Shown here piece by piece: positions 7,793-14,101 of a stretch of DNA of 35,873 bases. Numbering within the stretch: position 1 is the first letter of the stretch; each line of letters starts with the position of its first letter. The DNA lies in the IMG/VR virus record IMGVR_UViG_3300046734_000143, positions 1-35,873 of that record; one strand, 5' to 3'. The DNA comes from a virus. The translations under genes and the position numbers were made by a program. Under the pieces are notes generated by a model. That model was not told the origin of the DNA, made no database searches, and was given only the letters and a program-made list of their open reading frames with translations.

Positions 7793-7821
7793 ATTATAAC
7801 ATATTTTTGACTAAAAGTCAA
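7793..7821 (-). promoter_or_regulatory. Sigma70-type promoter for the scaffold/capsid cassette, with a palindrome over the -35
   Basis: Read on the minus strand: TTGACT (7821-7816), a 17-base spacer, and TATAAT (7798-7793), about 20 bases upstream of the gene starting at 7772. The -35 element is half of the palindrome TTGACT-AAA-AGTCAA at 7807-7821, a possible operator. The -35 flank closely matches the late promoter at 13473-13501. Confidence 0.85.
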
Positions 7822-7840
7822 GTATTATTTATGGGTATTA

Positions 7841-7990
7841 TTACCGCTTCTTTTTGGCTGTTTTAGCGGCCTTTTTGAAGGCTTTTGCTGTAGGAGCGCC
7901 CCTTGATCCGGGTTTACGCATCTTTTCACCAGATCCTGCGGCAATCCTTTTGCGTTTAGCGTGAATATTGCTGTATAATCCCCTAGGCAT
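7841..7990 (-). CDS. Tiny basic phage protein (49 residues)
   Basis: ATG 7990 to TAA 7841, starting MPRGLYSNIHAKRKRIAAGS and ending in a Lys/Ala-rich helix (AAKTAKKKR). About a third of the residues are Lys or Arg. Its ATG overlaps the stop of the upstream gene by one base (TGATG), indicating coupled translation. I recognise this opening (MPRGLY-x-NIHAKRKRIAAGSGE) from short proteins near portal/scaffold genes of marine phages. Nucleic-acid binding or a minor head role is plausible but unproven. Confidence 0.75.
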   Translation of the reverse strand: MPRGLYSNIHAKRKRIAAGSGEKMRKPGSRGAPTAKAFKKAAKTAKKKR

Positions 7991-8106
7991 CACATAGACC
8001 TACGAGCGCCTGTTTTGCGCTTTGGCTTAACTGCAACTTTCTTTTTCTTTTTAGCTTTCGGGGGTCTTCCTACCTTACTTCCGTATGTTCCGGGTCCCAT
8101 CGGCAT
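7990..8106 (-). CDS. Tiny Lys-rich phage protein (38 residues)
   Basis: ATG 8106 to TGA 7990, starting MPMGPGTYGSKVGRPPKAKK followed by a run of lysines and an Arg-rich end. The MPMG-x-GTYG-x-KVGRPPK opening is a recurrent micro-protein pattern in phage head-gene clusters; the GRP triplet is AT-hook-like. A good AAGGAG lies seven bases before the start, and the stop overlaps the next ATG. Function unknown; DNA binding is an inference from charge and GRP. Confidence 0.75.
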   Translation of the reverse strand: MPMGPGTYGSKVGRPPKAKKKKKVAVKPKRKTGARRSM

Positions 8107-8116
8107 AATTATCTCC

Positions 8117-8404
8117 TTACCATTTAACTTTGTTTGCCCAATAAGCCGCAGAGCATTTGCCCTTGGCTATGTTTTTAGCGTGACGAGCCTTAAAGGACTT
8201 ACGCCTCGCTTTTTCTTTAGCAGTCTTAGGACTTTTTCCAGCACCACTAACTCCTTGTTGTCCAAATCGTATAGTCTTAACCTTACCGTCATCACACTTA
8301 GCCACAACTACGTGCGACTTCGTAGGGTGATTAGGCGTCCTCTTTGGCTTGTTGTACCCGCTTACCCCTGCCCGTGCTAGCCTTGGGTCCTTTTCCTTTG
8401 GCAT
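8117..8404 (-). CDS. Conserved basic protein downstream of the portal
   Basis: 95 residues (MPKEKDPRLARAGVSGYNKP). It is very basic, with a middle KTIRFGQQGVSGAGKSPKTA and an end RKSFKARHAKNIAKGKCSAA, then YWANKVKW. I recognise this as a small conserved phage family (RFGQQG...RR-x-SF-x-ARH-x-KNI) found with head genes; role unknown. Its ATG shares one base with the portal stop (TAATG at 8402-8406), so it is coupled to portal translation. Confidence 0.8.
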   Translation of the reverse strand: MPKEKDPRLARAGVSGYNKPKRTPNHPTKSHVVVAKCDDGKVKTIRFGQQGVSGAGKSPKTAKEKARRKSFKARHAKNIAKGKCSAAYWANKVKW

Positions 8405-8555
8405 TAGGTTGTTCCTCCTTCTGGCGCTGGGCCAACACTTGGTCCTCTAGGTCCTTGACTTTGGCCTCCAGTTGGTCTAATCGGTTGAACTGGTCGCTGA
8501 ACGCTTGGTTGATCTGGTCTAGAAACTTGGTCATTTCGGTTTGTGTCATTAGCAT
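8331..8555 (-). CDS. Overlapping coiled-coil protein read in another frame across the portal end
   Basis: 74 residues from ATG 8555 (a second ATG is two codons in). The N-terminal 45 residues form a convincing coiled coil (FLDQINQAFSDQFNRLDQLE, AKVKDLEDQVLAQRQ), followed by a basic low-complexity tail (AKGKGPKASTGRGKRVQQAK). It overlaps the last 152 bases of the portal gene and the first 74 bases of the next gene. In the overlap the portal frame encodes a low-complexity Pro/Gln/Arg tail, as if this frame were the one under selection. An AAGGA stands about ten bases before the ATG. Short coiled-coil proteins near portals are common, but no function is known. Confidence 0.55.
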   Translation of the reverse strand: MLMTQTEMTKFLDQINQAFSDQFNRLDQLEAKVKDLEDQVLAQRQKEEQPNAKGKGPKASTGRGKRVQQAKEDA

Positions 8556-10458
8556 TAGGACGTTTTCCTTCTATTTGCCTTTCTTTTAGTAGGGCGTCTG
8601 CCACTTTTAAGCGGCGCTGAAACTCCTTGTCTTCTTGATCCCCTTCCTTGAGATTCCTTGTAATTGCTTCCAGCTTTTCAATTTGTAACTCTTCTGGTAG
8701 CAACTGTGTTTCCATTTCGTACTTAGACGCTCTGGCTTGCGATTCAGCGGCTTGTGCGGCAAGGGCGGCAGTTTGACTCTGCTGAAACTCCATCTGAGTC
8801 TGTTGAGCCATCTGAGCCATCTGCTGTGCTTCAGGATTGGGCTGTCCCGCTTGTTGCATAGTCGCAATGAGTTCCTCACGGTTACTGAGGTTCATGTTGT
8901 CGATAATGCTCTGGATAAGCACAGGGTACAGTGGGCTATCTTGCTTCATAGTCTGTAAGAGTTGCACCAACTGAGTAACCTCGTACTCACGAGCAACGAT
9001 ACCTAGAGTACTCGTAGCATTGAACTTATAGTCAGCTACGGGGTAAGACTCAGGATCAAACTGCATGTACCTGTGTGCCGCTTTGGTTACAAACGGGAGT
9101 AGGAACGACTGTTGGAAGTTAATCAGAGTGCGCTTATGACGTTTGATAATAGCGCCAAGAGACATACTTATGCCTGCGGCTGTGGCTTCTCCGTTAACCT
9201 GTCCAGCAATACCGGCAGAGTCAACGGCTCCTGTAGCTTGCTGTACCATTTGCTGAAGCGATGCGGCTTGTGCAAAAGTAATTTGACCAACTTGTCCAAA
9301 GTTAAACGGTTGAAGCACTTCACGAGGATCTCCGTTAGTTAGGATCATCTTTCCGGGGCGTACTTCTGGTTTAGCCCCACGAGGAAGCCGTGTAGCGTCG
9401 ATAGCGAGCATTGGGTGAATCGTGAGGCTCAGTGCATCAATACGTGCTCGTAGCTCTGTATCAAGCGCCTTCTGGCTGTTGTAGCCCTTCTCACAAACAC
9501 CACGGCCCCAGAAGCGTCCGGGTACTACATCCCAAGGGAACGCAACAACAGGACGATCATTCATCATGTACGGGTTAGCTTCGGCCTTTAAAAGCGTACC
9601 ACCGTTGGCAACAACTACGATAGCCTCTACGTACTTAGATTCTTCTTCTACGTCTACGCCTTCGTTCTCAAGTAACTCACGAGGCACTAGACCGTAGTAC
9701 TTAGTCAGGCGTACCTTATCGTCGTTGTAGATCGTGAGGTCTTGGTCAGGCTCTAGGTCTGCGTCAGGTGCGGCAGACTCAATGAGAGCATCGTTGTATA
9801 CACCCTGCTCCTGTAGTATCTCTACGCTGTGCTTAGACACAAACTCATCAATAGCCACACCCATAGCGTCATCTACTGATGTAGCTACAGGGTCTATCAG
9901 GAAGTTCTGAGGCAACACAGGCTTTAGCTTGACTACAACCCTGTCTGTAATGTTAACACCCACGGCGGTCAACTGTCCGTCCATGATGGGCTGTGTAGCC
10001 GGGGCCATCTCTTTAATTTCTTCTAGAGTAATCTCACCGATTCCTGTACCAAAGACGGCAGAGTTAATCAAGCACTCAGCAACAGCCTTACGAATTTTGC
10101 AGGCCTCAAAGTCTTCAGACAGTTTCTTGCGGAGGTACGCTATGTCCTGATTGTCTTGATCGTTAACATCGTCAGTAATGTCGAACCACTTACCTCTACC
10201 AAACGTGGCCTCTTCTAGTTCTGCTACGTTAGACTCTACAGCCTGCTGAAGCGCAGGAGAGATAATGCGAGAACGCTCTGACGCTCTTTCGGAGTCAGCA
10301 GGGTCCCATTGACCTCGCCATAGCCTATAGTATTCTTCAAATTTTTCTTCGTAGTTGGATTCATAGTGATCTCTCCAGTTTTCACACTTAGTCATCACCC
10401 ACTCTTCCAAAGACTCCTCAATCATCAGAGGGTCTTGGCTATAGATTTCTTCTGCCAT
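8404..10458 (-). CDS. Portal (head-tail connector) protein
   Basis: 684 residues. It begins MAEEIYSQDPLMIEESLEEW, followed by YEEYYRLWRG-type sequence, SERSRIISPALQQAVESNVA and FGRGKWFDI. Later come GRGVCEKGYNSQKALDTELR, RIDALSLTIHPMLAIDATRL and the long helical GQVNGEATAAGISMSLGAII, all typical of marine podovirus portals. The last 150 residues are a Gln-rich coiled coil and a Pro-rich tail. Portal dodecamers form the DNA entry channel and dock terminase. AAGGA precedes ATG 10458. It sits after terminase and before the small basic genes, as expected. The 3' end is overlapped by a second reading frame (8331-8555). Confidence 0.88.
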   Translation of the reverse strand: MAEEIYSQDPLMIEESLEEWVMTKCENWRDHYESNYEEKFEEYYRLWRGQWDPADSERASERSRIISPALQQAVESNVAELEEATFGRGKWFDITDDVNDQDNQDIAYLRKKLSEDFEACKIRKAVAECLINSAVFGTGIGEITLEEIKEMAPATQPIMDGQLTAVGVNITDRVVVKLKPVLPQNFLIDPVATSVDDAMGVAIDEFVSKHSVEILQEQGVYNDALIESAAPDADLEPDQDLTIYNDDKVRLTKYYGLVPRELLENEGVDVEEESKYVEAIVVVANGGTLLKAEANPYMMNDRPVVAFPWDVVPGRFWGRGVCEKGYNSQKALDTELRARIDALSLTIHPMLAIDATRLPRGAKPEVRPGKMILTNGDPREVLQPFNFGQVGQITFAQAASLQQMVQQATGAVDSAGIAGQVNGEATAAGISMSLGAIIKRHKRTLINFQQSFLLPFVTKAAHRYMQFDPESYPVADYKFNATSTLGIVAREYEVTQLVQLLQTMKQDSPLYPVLIQSIIDNMNLSNREELIATMQQAGQPNPEAQQMAQMAQQTQMEFQQSQTAALAAQAAESQARASKYEMETQLLPEELQIEKLEAITRNLKEGDQEDKEFQRRLKVADALLKERQIEGKRPNANDTNRNDQVSRPDQPSVQRPVQPIRPTGGQSQGPRGPSVGPAPEGGTT

Positions 10459-10468
10459 CTTAGGTTCC

Positions 10469-10603
10469 TTAAATCACAGCAACACAGTACCCTAGTGTAA
10501 AAAACACTACAGCACTGATTGCGTATATTCCGTAGGTATTAAAAGGTCTGAAAACTTTATTATTAGAAAACCCTTTTGTAAACTCTTTCCAAAACAAACT
10601 CAT
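10469..10603 (-). CDS. Small single-pass membrane protein between terminase and portal
   Basis: 44 residues from ATG 10603 (MSLFWKEFTKGFSNNKVFRP), with a C-terminal hydrophobic helix at about residues 24-44 (YGIYAISAVVFFTLGYCVAV). The ATG lies one base after the large-terminase stop and the TAA is ten bases before the portal start, filling the gap neatly. The basic N-terminus would stay in the cytoplasm. No function is recognised; a lysis or membrane accessory role is possible. Confidence 0.6.
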   Translation of the reverse strand: MSLFWKEFTKGFSNNKVFRPFNTYGIYAISAVVFFTLGYCVAVI

Positions 10604-10604
10604 G

Positions 10605-11855
10605 TTAGTACCCTGCTACTACATCTAGTATTTCGTGATCGTCGATTTCGTAGTCGTAACTGTACGCTACTTTAGCTAACTGGTCTATGTACGCCAAGGC
10701 GTCAACTAAGTCATCGTGGGTCAGTGGGTCTGGAAACTGAAACAGTTGGTCTAAGAATCTGTTGTTCCACTCACCCTTGTTAATAGCTACGTAACCGTTT
10801 TCAAAGCGTCCCTGTAGCGCCCACATAACCCTGTCAGTCTTTTTCTTGTTACCGTGGGTTAACTCTTCGACGCGAAAGAACGTTCCGTACCGCTTCTGTA
10901 AGTCCGTGAGGGGACTCATGACCGCTTGCTTTGCTATTCCTCTTTCAATACCAACGCTAATGGGTCTGTAGTCTCTAACGGCCTGAAATATCTTGGCGGC
11001 AGTCTCGTCAAGGCTCCACCGCCCATGTATAATGTTATCAACGTACCAACCATCAGGACTAACTTTAACAACAGCGATTGCAGTTTCATCTAGTTTTGTG
11101 TTCTTCGTCCGTTTCTTGTTTACTTCTTCAAAACCAGCCAAGTCAACAGCTATGTAGTAGTCTCCAATCTCTGGCTCTTCTCCGTAGTGTACCCAATCTT
11201 CTTTGAACATTTCAGAGCCTCTTGCTTCAAACGAGGCCATAAACTCTTGTCGGAAGGCGTAACTCGACATTGACTTCTTTGCCGTATCAATTTCTTCAGG
11301 GTCGAGGATGGGGTTGTCATAACTGGTAAAGTGCCACCCCTTGTAAGTTTCATCGTCCCCTAGCTCCGCAAGTTTGTACAGTTCGTAGAAGTGGTTCCTT
11401 CCCATAGGCGTACCTATGAACATCGCTGATCCCTTTTGGTCAGCTAGTGCTGGACGGAGGATTTGCTCCCATACGTCAGGCTTCATGTCTGCGTACTCGT
11501 CCATCACGAGAAACTTCAAGGACACACCACGCATTGTCTCAGGCCTGTCGGCTCCCTTGAGACTAATCGTGGCCCCGTTGACCAGCTTGATCTGCAAGTT
11601 ATTAATGTGTGAACCCGCAATCACAGGGTGTCCTAGCTCCATAAGGGTTTGCCACATGATATCACGGGCTTGCCCTTGGGTGGGCGCAACGTAAAAAACT
11701 TGACCTTTATCGGTCTGTAGGGCGTTAATAATTAACATCCAAGCGGCTAGGCGAGACTTCCCTGTCCTTCGCCCAGCGGCTACTACTTTGAACCTAGTGG
11801 TATCAGAGTAGACTTCTTGTTGCCACGGTAGTAGCTGTACGTTTAAGTCGGTCAA
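10605..11855 (-). CDS. terL: Terminase large subunit (packaging ATPase-nuclease)
   Basis: 416 residues from a TTG start (TTGACCGAC; AAGG upstream; the next in-frame ATG would remove Walker A). The ATPase part has Walker A AAGRRTGKS (residues 26-34) and Walker B FLVMDE (115-120, catalytic Glu 120), with the coupling segment FIGTPMGRNHFYELY. The RNase H-like nuclease has Asp 238 (YYIAVDLAG), Glu 304 (VGIERG) and the DDLVDALAY pair near 381-382. All catalytic residues are present. It packages DNA through the portal. The family is somewhat short, close to T7-like/marine podovirus enzymes. The upstream gene encodes a secreted protein rather than the small subunit, which lies four genes earlier. 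Confidence 0.93.
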   Translation of the reverse strand: MTDLNVQLLPWQQEVYSDTTRFKVVAAGRRTGKSRLAAWMLIINALQTDKGQVFYVAPTQGQARDIMWQTLMELGHPVIAGSHINNLQIKLVNGATISLKGADRPETMRGVSLKFLVMDEYADMKPDVWEQILRPALADQKGSAMFIGTPMGRNHFYELYKLAELGDDETYKGWHFTSYDNPILDPEEIDTAKKSMSSYAFRQEFMASFEARGSEMFKEDWVHYGEEPEIGDYYIAVDLAGFEEVNKKRTKNTKLDETAIAVVKVSPDGWYVDNIIHGRWSLDETAAKIFQAVRDYRPISVGIERGIAKQAVMSPLTDLQKRYGTFFRVEELTHGNKKKTDRVMWALQGRFENGYVAINKGEWNNRFLDQLFQFPDPLTHDDLVDALAYIDQLAKVAYSYDYEIDDHEILDVVAGY

Positions 11856-11865
11856 ACGCTAAACC

Positions 11866-12234
11866 TTAATCAGTCCAGCCTGAATCACCTTCGTCGTATA
11901 CTCCGTCATCGTTAGTATCGCAGAATCTTTGCCACGCCTGCATGTTAAACGAGTAACCTTCGCTCCACGGTACATAAGCCAAGCACCACTCGTGAGATCC
12001 TATTTCCACACCATCAGTAGGAGAAGGAACATAATCTCTGTCAGTGTTAGCTTCTAAGGGAGTAAAGAACACGGCCCCTGTGTTGTACGTTCTTTTAGAA
12101 AACACTGGTTGTCTTGATACAAAAATGTTTTCTCTTTCTTCCAGAGTGTACGTAGAACCATCGTCGTAGTTGATAACAGTTTGACCTAGGACTGCTGATG
12201 AAAACAAAAAAAGAGACGCTAATAGATATTTCAT
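11866..12234 (-). CDS. Secreted acidic protein with EF-hand-like loop
   Basis: 122 residues with a clear signal peptide (MKYLLASLFLFSSAVLG, probable cleavage near residue 17, before QTVINYDDG). The mature part is aromatic and acidic and ends with a calcium-loop-like DTNDDGVYDEGD preceded by a cysteine; a second cysteine lies about 24 residues earlier (HEWCLAYVPW), so a periplasmic disulfide is possible. It overlaps the glutaredoxin gene by four bases. A secreted protein in the late operon could act at the host envelope (superinfection exclusion, lysis aid) or on the virion. I know no family. Confidence 0.7.
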   Translation of the reverse strand: MKYLLASLFLFSSAVLGQTVINYDDGSTYTLEERENIFVSRQPVFSKRTYNTGAVFFTPLEANTDRDYVPSPTDGVEIGSHEWCLAYVPWSEGYSFNMQAWQRFCDTNDDGVYDEGDSGWTD

Positions 12235-12470
12235 TTAGTTATTTCTCCTGAGTCTTTAATTGAGTTGATTGCTTCGTTAAAGTCTTTAGATCCACCAAAG
12301 TGGTAGAATATTTGTGGTATAGACCGCTTTCCTGTCATGGTTTCTACTAAGTCCCAACCAGCTTGACCGGGAGGTATCTCAACGTACTTGTACGCCATGT
12401 TGAGTTCTTTGAGGGTTTTCTTGGTTCTTACACAAGCAGGACACCAATCAGCCCCTAGAAAAGTAATCAT
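12231..12470 (-). CDS. Glutaredoxin
   Basis: 79 residues with the active site WCPACVRTKKTL (Cys 10 and Cys 13), the cis-proline SIPQIF (Pro 52) and the closing F-x-GGSKDF glutathione-site region. This is a complete minimal glutaredoxin. Phage glutaredoxins usually supply electrons to ribonucleotide reductase; here, however, the gene is in the late arm between endolysin and a secreted protein, far from the RNR gene of the early arm. It starts two bases after the M15 peptidase stop. Confidence 0.9.
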   Translation of the reverse strand: MITFLGADWCPACVRTKKTLKELNMAYKYVEIPPGQAGWDLVETMTGKRSIPQIFYHFGGSKDFNEAINSIKDSGEITK

Positions 12471-12472
12471 AT

Positions 12473-12814
12473 TCAGTACGTCCAGATAACTGGAGCAGAC
12501 CCCCTCGTATCTACATGAATAAAGTCACTAGCAACACCAATCCCAGCAAAACCCATATCCAAAGCTTCTCTTATTATTGTGTATCGGTGGGCAGAGTTAG
12601 TTATTTTAATGTCTGCCGCTATGCCTTGCGCGTGAGTTCCCGGTACATCCTTTTTTGCTTCTATCGGGTGCTGGGGTGACCTGTAGCCACTAGTGATAAC
12701 AAACGGAAAACCACATCTGTCCCTAAGTTCATCTACCATTTCCATGAACTCAGGCTCCATGTGGTTCTCACCTGTGTGTTGACAGTCGAACTCGTCTACT
12801 GTGAAGTATCTCAA
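12473..12814 (-). CDS. M15-type peptidase endolysin
   Basis: 113 residues. The zinc peptidase signature is complete: TSGYRSPQHP (41-50), GTHAQGIAADIK with His 61 and Asp 68, and FIHVDTRG with His 100 and Asp 102. This is the compact peptidase M15_3 type that cuts peptidoglycan stem peptides (D-Ala-x or L-Ala-D-Glu bonds). There is no signal peptide, so it needs a holin, supplied by the cluster at 2161-2710. Its ATG overlaps the upstream stop (ATGA, 12811-12814). Confidence 0.88.
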   Translation of the reverse strand: MRYFTVDEFDCQHTGENHMEPEFMEMVDELRDRCGFPFVITSGYRSPQHPIEAKKDVPGTHAQGIAADIKITNSAHRYTIIREALDMGFAGIGVASDFIHVDTRGSAPVIWTY

Positions 12815-12975
12815 GAGGTCTTTGTCCGTAAGTACTCAAAGAATAGGTTAGATTGCTCTTCTGCTTCGTCAATCAACGAGTTCACCTTCGATTGTGCTAC
12901 TCTCTGGATAGCCATCATCAACTGTTGCACTTCCAACCCCAGTGATATTAATCTGGATTGCACTTCTGCCTCCAT
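12811..12975 (-). CDS. Small helical protein overlapping the small terminase gene
   Basis: 54 residues from ATG 12975, starting MEAEVQSRLISLGLEVQQLM and rich in helix formers. It has a near-perfect Shine-Dalgarno AAGGAGG nine bases before the ATG, located inside the small-terminase gene, which it overlaps by 107 bases in another frame. Its stop overlaps the endolysin ATG by four bases. No membrane segment is visible. The strong ribosome site and coupling make it likely real; it may serve partly to couple endolysin translation to terminase. Function unknown. Confidence 0.65.
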   Translation of the reverse strand: MEAEVQSRLISLGLEVQQLMMAIQRVAQSKVNSLIDEAEEQSNLFFEYLRTKTS

Positions 12976-13330
12976 CTTTGGTAACCTCCTTCTCAAATGC
13001 ACCAACAGGGAGTATCCTGTCCATTACTAGTTTCCAAGCCGCCGCTTGATTCTTGTGGTCGTTGTCCAGTGCGGCCTCAAATATCGTCTCTAGTACCTTA
13101 GTTGACTTAGGACTCGCTAGCATACGAGCCTTGTACTCATTAATTATAGAAGCATCACCTTTTGGACGCCCACGGACTCCCCTGCCGCCCTTAGATTTAG
13201 CTAATATTTCTTTCTTTTTTGGTCTACCTCTAGATCGCTTACGTAGATTTATCTCTTTTCTAGCCTCTGCTTGGGCTTCTAGGGTGTTTTCTTGAGGTTC
13301 TAGGGTGTCGCTGTCTCTTGACTCAGACAT
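12869..13330 (-). CDS. terS: Probable terminase small subunit
   Basis: 153 residues. The basic N-terminal third has two AT-hook-like motifs (RGRPKKK and RGRPKGD, about residues 35-58). The middle ASPKSTKVLETIFEAALDND, followed by HKNQAAAWKLVMDRILPVGA and FEKE, is the pattern of marine podovirus small terminases. The C-terminus is acidic. It would recognise the packaging site and bring DNA to the large subunit. It is the first gene of the leftward late arm, about 135 bases downstream of the predicted late transcription start. The large subunit is four genes further on, a looser arrangement than usual. Confidence 0.75.
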   Translation of the reverse strand: MSESRDSDTLEPQENTLEAQAEARKEINLRKRSRGRPKKKEILAKSKGGRGVRGRPKGDASIINEYKARMLASPKSTKVLETIFEAALDNDHKNQAAAWKLVMDRILPVGAFEKEVTKDGGRSAIQINITGVGSATVDDGYPESSTIEGELVD

Positions 13331-13379
13331 TCTCCTGTATCCTTGTGTTTAACGCTAGTTCGCATGAGTCCCCATTCCT

Positions 13380-13439
13380 AGGTGTAACAGATGAGGGGAT
13401 CTATACGAACGGTTTAGTTGTAAACTAAGCCCTACACCT
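13380..13439 (+). ncRNA. Three-way-junction-like structured element in the late leader
   Basis: A seven-base outer inverted repeat AGGTGTA (13380-13386) / TACACCT (13433-13439) encloses two hairpins: AGAT-gagggg-ATCT (13389-13402) and GGTTTAGTT-gta-AACTAAGCC (13411-13431). As plus-strand RNA all nine pairs of the second hairpin form (one G-U); as minus-strand RNA one becomes a C-A mismatch. It overlaps the 5' leader of the late message. It could be an antisense RNA, a leader regulator or a DNA cruciform; it does not fit a tRNA (60 bases, wrong arms). Confidence 0.4.
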
Positions 13440-13472
13440 GTGCTACTAAATACAACCTAGTATCTACTCATT

Positions 13473-13501
13473 ATTATACCATACTTTTACTCAAAAGTCA
13501 A
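13473..13501 (-). promoter_or_regulatory. Sigma70-type promoter for the leftward late arm
   Basis: Minus strand: TTGACT (13501-13496), 17-base spacer, TATAAT (13478-13473). Transcription would begin near 13466 and give a leader of about 135 bases before the small-terminase gene. The sequence CTTGACTTTT and the TATAATAA end are shared with the promoter at 7793-7821, so both are likely read by the same host polymerase holoenzyme. Confidence 0.85.
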
Positions 13502-13654
13502 GCTTTATTTGTAGTAAATAAGTCACAAGTAACACATAGGGACACTACATTTACCCTTGTAGCCGCCCTCAGGTGTAATCACGAGGTAAATCAACAGGTT
13601 GTACACGAGTTAAAATACCTACTTTTTACCTGTTTTTTAGCTAAATTCACTCTT

Positions 13655-13683
13655 TTAAGTGGACAAGAGGGTACAACTATAAT
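13655..13683 (+). promoter_or_regulatory. Candidate early promoter with consensus -10
   Basis: Plus strand TATAAT at 13678-13683 with a poor -35 (TTAAGT, 13655-13660) at 17-base spacing. If used, the early message would have a leader of over 400 bases containing the hairpin at 13812-13846 and the repeated motifs. The weak -35 suggests an activator or low basal use. Confidence 0.4.
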
Positions 13684-13753
13684 TAACACAAGTCAACCCC
13701 CGCCCCCCGTGTCAAACAAAGGCCCACCCCATGATAACACAAGGCCAACACGG

Positions 13754-14064
13754 TTGCAAGGATAAACACTGGTATTATTCACAGGCTCCAAAGGTTGACA
13801 CACGGGGCAGACTGTGGTAGTCACGAGGCCCGAAGGCCTACCACAGACAACACGGGTTGTCAAGTGTAACACGATGGGAATATTCACAGGTAAATATGTG
13901 TTGACAAGTGTGTGAGCCTATGTTGGACCCTCTAGCCAACCGCAAGCATATACACAATGCAATGTCAAGCGTTAAATTCAAGTGACCTTTTATACACACG
14001 CGCACACGCGAGTAACACAAGTGCCAGGGATTTGCAAGAGTTTAACTGTGGTAATATTCACACA
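13754..14064 (+). repeat. Three spaced copies of a TTG-CAAG...AATATTCACA element
   Basis: Copies: TTGCAAG at 13754 with GGTATTATTCACAGG at 13771-13785; TTGTCAAG at 13857 with GGGAATATTCACAGG at 13876-13890; TTGCAAG at 14032 with GGTAATATTCACACA at 14050-14064. Each pairs a -35-like TTG(T)CAA with TATTCA 16-18 bases later, so they may be a phage-specific promoter class, or iterons for replication or regulator binding. The third copy is 70 bases before the first early gene. Confidence 0.55.
13812..13846 (+). other. Nested inverted repeat / bulged hairpin in the control region
   Basis: CTGTGGTA (13812-13819) pairs with TACCACAG (13839-13846), enclosing a second stem GGCC-cgaa-GGCC (13827-13838) with a seven-base one-sided bulge (13820-13826). 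All twelve pairs are perfect. No T tract follows, so it is not a plain terminator. It may be an RNA regulatory structure in the early leader, an operator or an origin element. Confidence 0.55.
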
Positions 14065-14073
14065 TAAGAATAC

Positions 14074-14101
14074 TTGCGTTTATCTCTGGTGCTGGTACTA
14101 T
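14074..14101 (+). promoter_or_regulatory. Candidate promoter for the first early gene
   Basis: TTGCGT (14074-14079), a 16-base spacer and TACTAT (14096-14101), placed about 30 bases before the ATG at 14134. It is a moderate sigma70 match close to the last copy of the repeated control-region motif. Confidence 0.45.

Noticed and set aside
13380-13439. tRNA or tRNA-like gene because of the 7-bp outer stem
   Set aside because: Only 60 bases, no T-arm or anticodon arm of the right geometry on either strand.
13693-14020. Two minus-strand frames in the control region (13693-13887, 13838-14020)
   Set aside because: No Shine-Dalgarno, unusual composition and no family resemblance; they overlap repeats and hairpins better explained as regulatory DNA.
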